From NCBI RefSeq assembly GCF_028606985.1, contig NZ_CP117416.1:651001-715000 (forward strand): a stretch of 64,000 nt of DNA, in the 5' to 3' direction. Both the position numbers and the translations under genes were made by a program. Positions 63,512 to 64,000 of this stretch are shown piece after piece; the first letter of the stretch is position 1; each line of letters begins with the position of its first letter. The DNA comes from Paenibacillus kyungheensis. Its GTDB lineage: Bacteria > Bacillota > Bacilli > Paenibacillales > Paenibacillaceae. The notes beneath the pieces are model-generated. The model worked only from the letters and a program-made list of their open reading frames with translations, made no database searches and was not told where the DNA came from.

Positions 63512-64000
63512 ATTTCTTTTCCACAAAATAAACAATAGCTTCATACAAAAACGTCAGATAACCTTCTTCACCAAATGTATCAAAGTAACGCACAAACCGC
63601 TCATCAATTCTATAAGTCTCTGCTATACATAACAAAATACGTATATCATCCCCTATAAATTGCGCAAGATACTGACTCCATTGATTAATATAGTGCTGAA
63701 CTTTATCATCCGAGGGAGAACGATCTTGATATAAAGCAATATTCCGGAAAACACTCTCCATATTTGAAGCAAACTGATCATATGCCTGTTTTTTATCAGA
63801 GTCAGATAACTTCTCTATATTTTCTTGAAATTCTTGATAGATTTCTGTATCGCCATAGACTAATTTGGCTTCTAACTCATATTGTTCTTCTATAGAAGGA
63901 GTAGTAGAGTCATCGAACAGAGTGAGCTTGGAAATGTCTGTTCTTTCTATATAATGATCCAACTGTTCAATAACTGTGGTCAACTTTTGTTTTTTCGATT
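63486..64000 (-). CDS. MerR-family regulator with TipAS domain, 5' end outside the window
   Basis: The frame remains open to the window edge, so the start lies beyond 64000. The visible C-terminal part (about 170 residues) has a helix ending in TTVIEQLDHYIERTD, then a TipAS antibiotic-recognition-like domain (IYQEFQENIEKLSDSDKKQAYDQFASNMESVF..., IAETYRIDERFVRYFDTFGEEGYLTFLYEAI). By homology the missing part should be a MerR winged helix. A TTG at 63983 could be mistaken for the start. Confidence 0.75.
   Translation of the reverse strand, partial: SKKQKLTTVIEQLDHYIERTDISKLTLFDDSTTPSIEEQYELEAKLVYGDTEIYQEFQENIEKLSDSDKKQAYDQFASNMESVFRNIALYQDRSPSDDKVQHYINQWSQYLAQFIGDDIRILLCIAETYRIDERFVRYFDTFGEEGYLTFLYEAIVYFVEKKSNTPIADS

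Noticed and set aside
63486..63983. Complete 165-residue TipAS protein starting at the TTG 63983
   Set aside because: The frame is open to the window edge and the N-terminal helix looks like the end of a MerR domain, so the gene is probably cut by the window.

Overview
The window looks like a chromosome segment of a Gram-positive, low-to-moderate GC member of the Paenibacillaceae, probably Paenibacillus. Three things point that way: strong AGGAGG ribosome sites with occasional TTG and GTG starts, many secreted plant and fungal polysaccharide enzymes, and a YesM/YesN-type sensor and regulator beside a lipoprotein-dependent sugar ABC importer. No rRNA, tRNA, CRISPR array or insertion sequence was seen. 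Almost all of it is ordinary chromosomal gene content with one small inserted island.

Layout. 0.6-8.2 kb: secreted GH5 mannanase, chorismate mutase, D-Ala-D-Ala ligase, UV-damage endonuclease, inositol-phosphatase family protein and an exported SGNH esterase. 8.4-18.2 kb: a rhamnogalacturonan-oligosaccharide locus with sensor kinase, AraC-type response regulator, CcpA (cre) site, importer, acetylesterase and GH105 hydrolase. 18.3-25.6 kb: secreted proteins, a TerD-VWA fusion, and a DMT exporter divergent from a MocR-type regulator. 25.7-37 kb: hemL, an LCP wall-polymer ligase, a three-gene ABC exporter, bcp, DUF3290/YetF membrane proteins, an M20 peptidase, DedA and guaA.

37.0-40.8 kb is the most unusual part. 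It is an AT-rich insertion at the 3' end of guaA, bracketed by a 12-bp copy of the guaA tail (Glu-Trp-Glu-stop). It carries a MutL/MORC-like GHKL ATPase, a small protein with a sigma-region-4-like helix-turn-helix, and a GIY-YIG nuclease-like protein. No integrase is visible. I infer a candidate genome-defence cassette. Next come two small DUF or immunity-like proteins, an LprI-like lipoprotein and a YcaQ-family glycosylase.

44.7-48.0 kb: a PlcR/RRNPP-type regulator, then a GH18 chitinase and an AA10 lytic polysaccharide monooxygenase that share nearly identical CBM5 modules. 48.2-61.3 kb: a reductive pyrimidine (or hydantoin) degradation regulon. One arm is preT-preA-dihydropyrimidinase. The other is an ABC importer, a semialdehyde dehydrogenase (interrupted by an in-frame ochre codon) and an omega-aminotransferase. 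A PucR-type regulator lies between the arms. GlnR/TnrA-like boxes precede both arms, which suggests nitrogen control. The beta-ureidopropionase step is not encoded here. 61.6-63.4 kb: a PbuG-type purine permease under a purine riboswitch and terminator. The window ends inside a MerR/TipAS regulator gene.

Two long imperfect hairpins (3.87-4.01 and 12.01-12.18 kb) share bulge and loop sequences and look like members of one structured repeat or RNA family.
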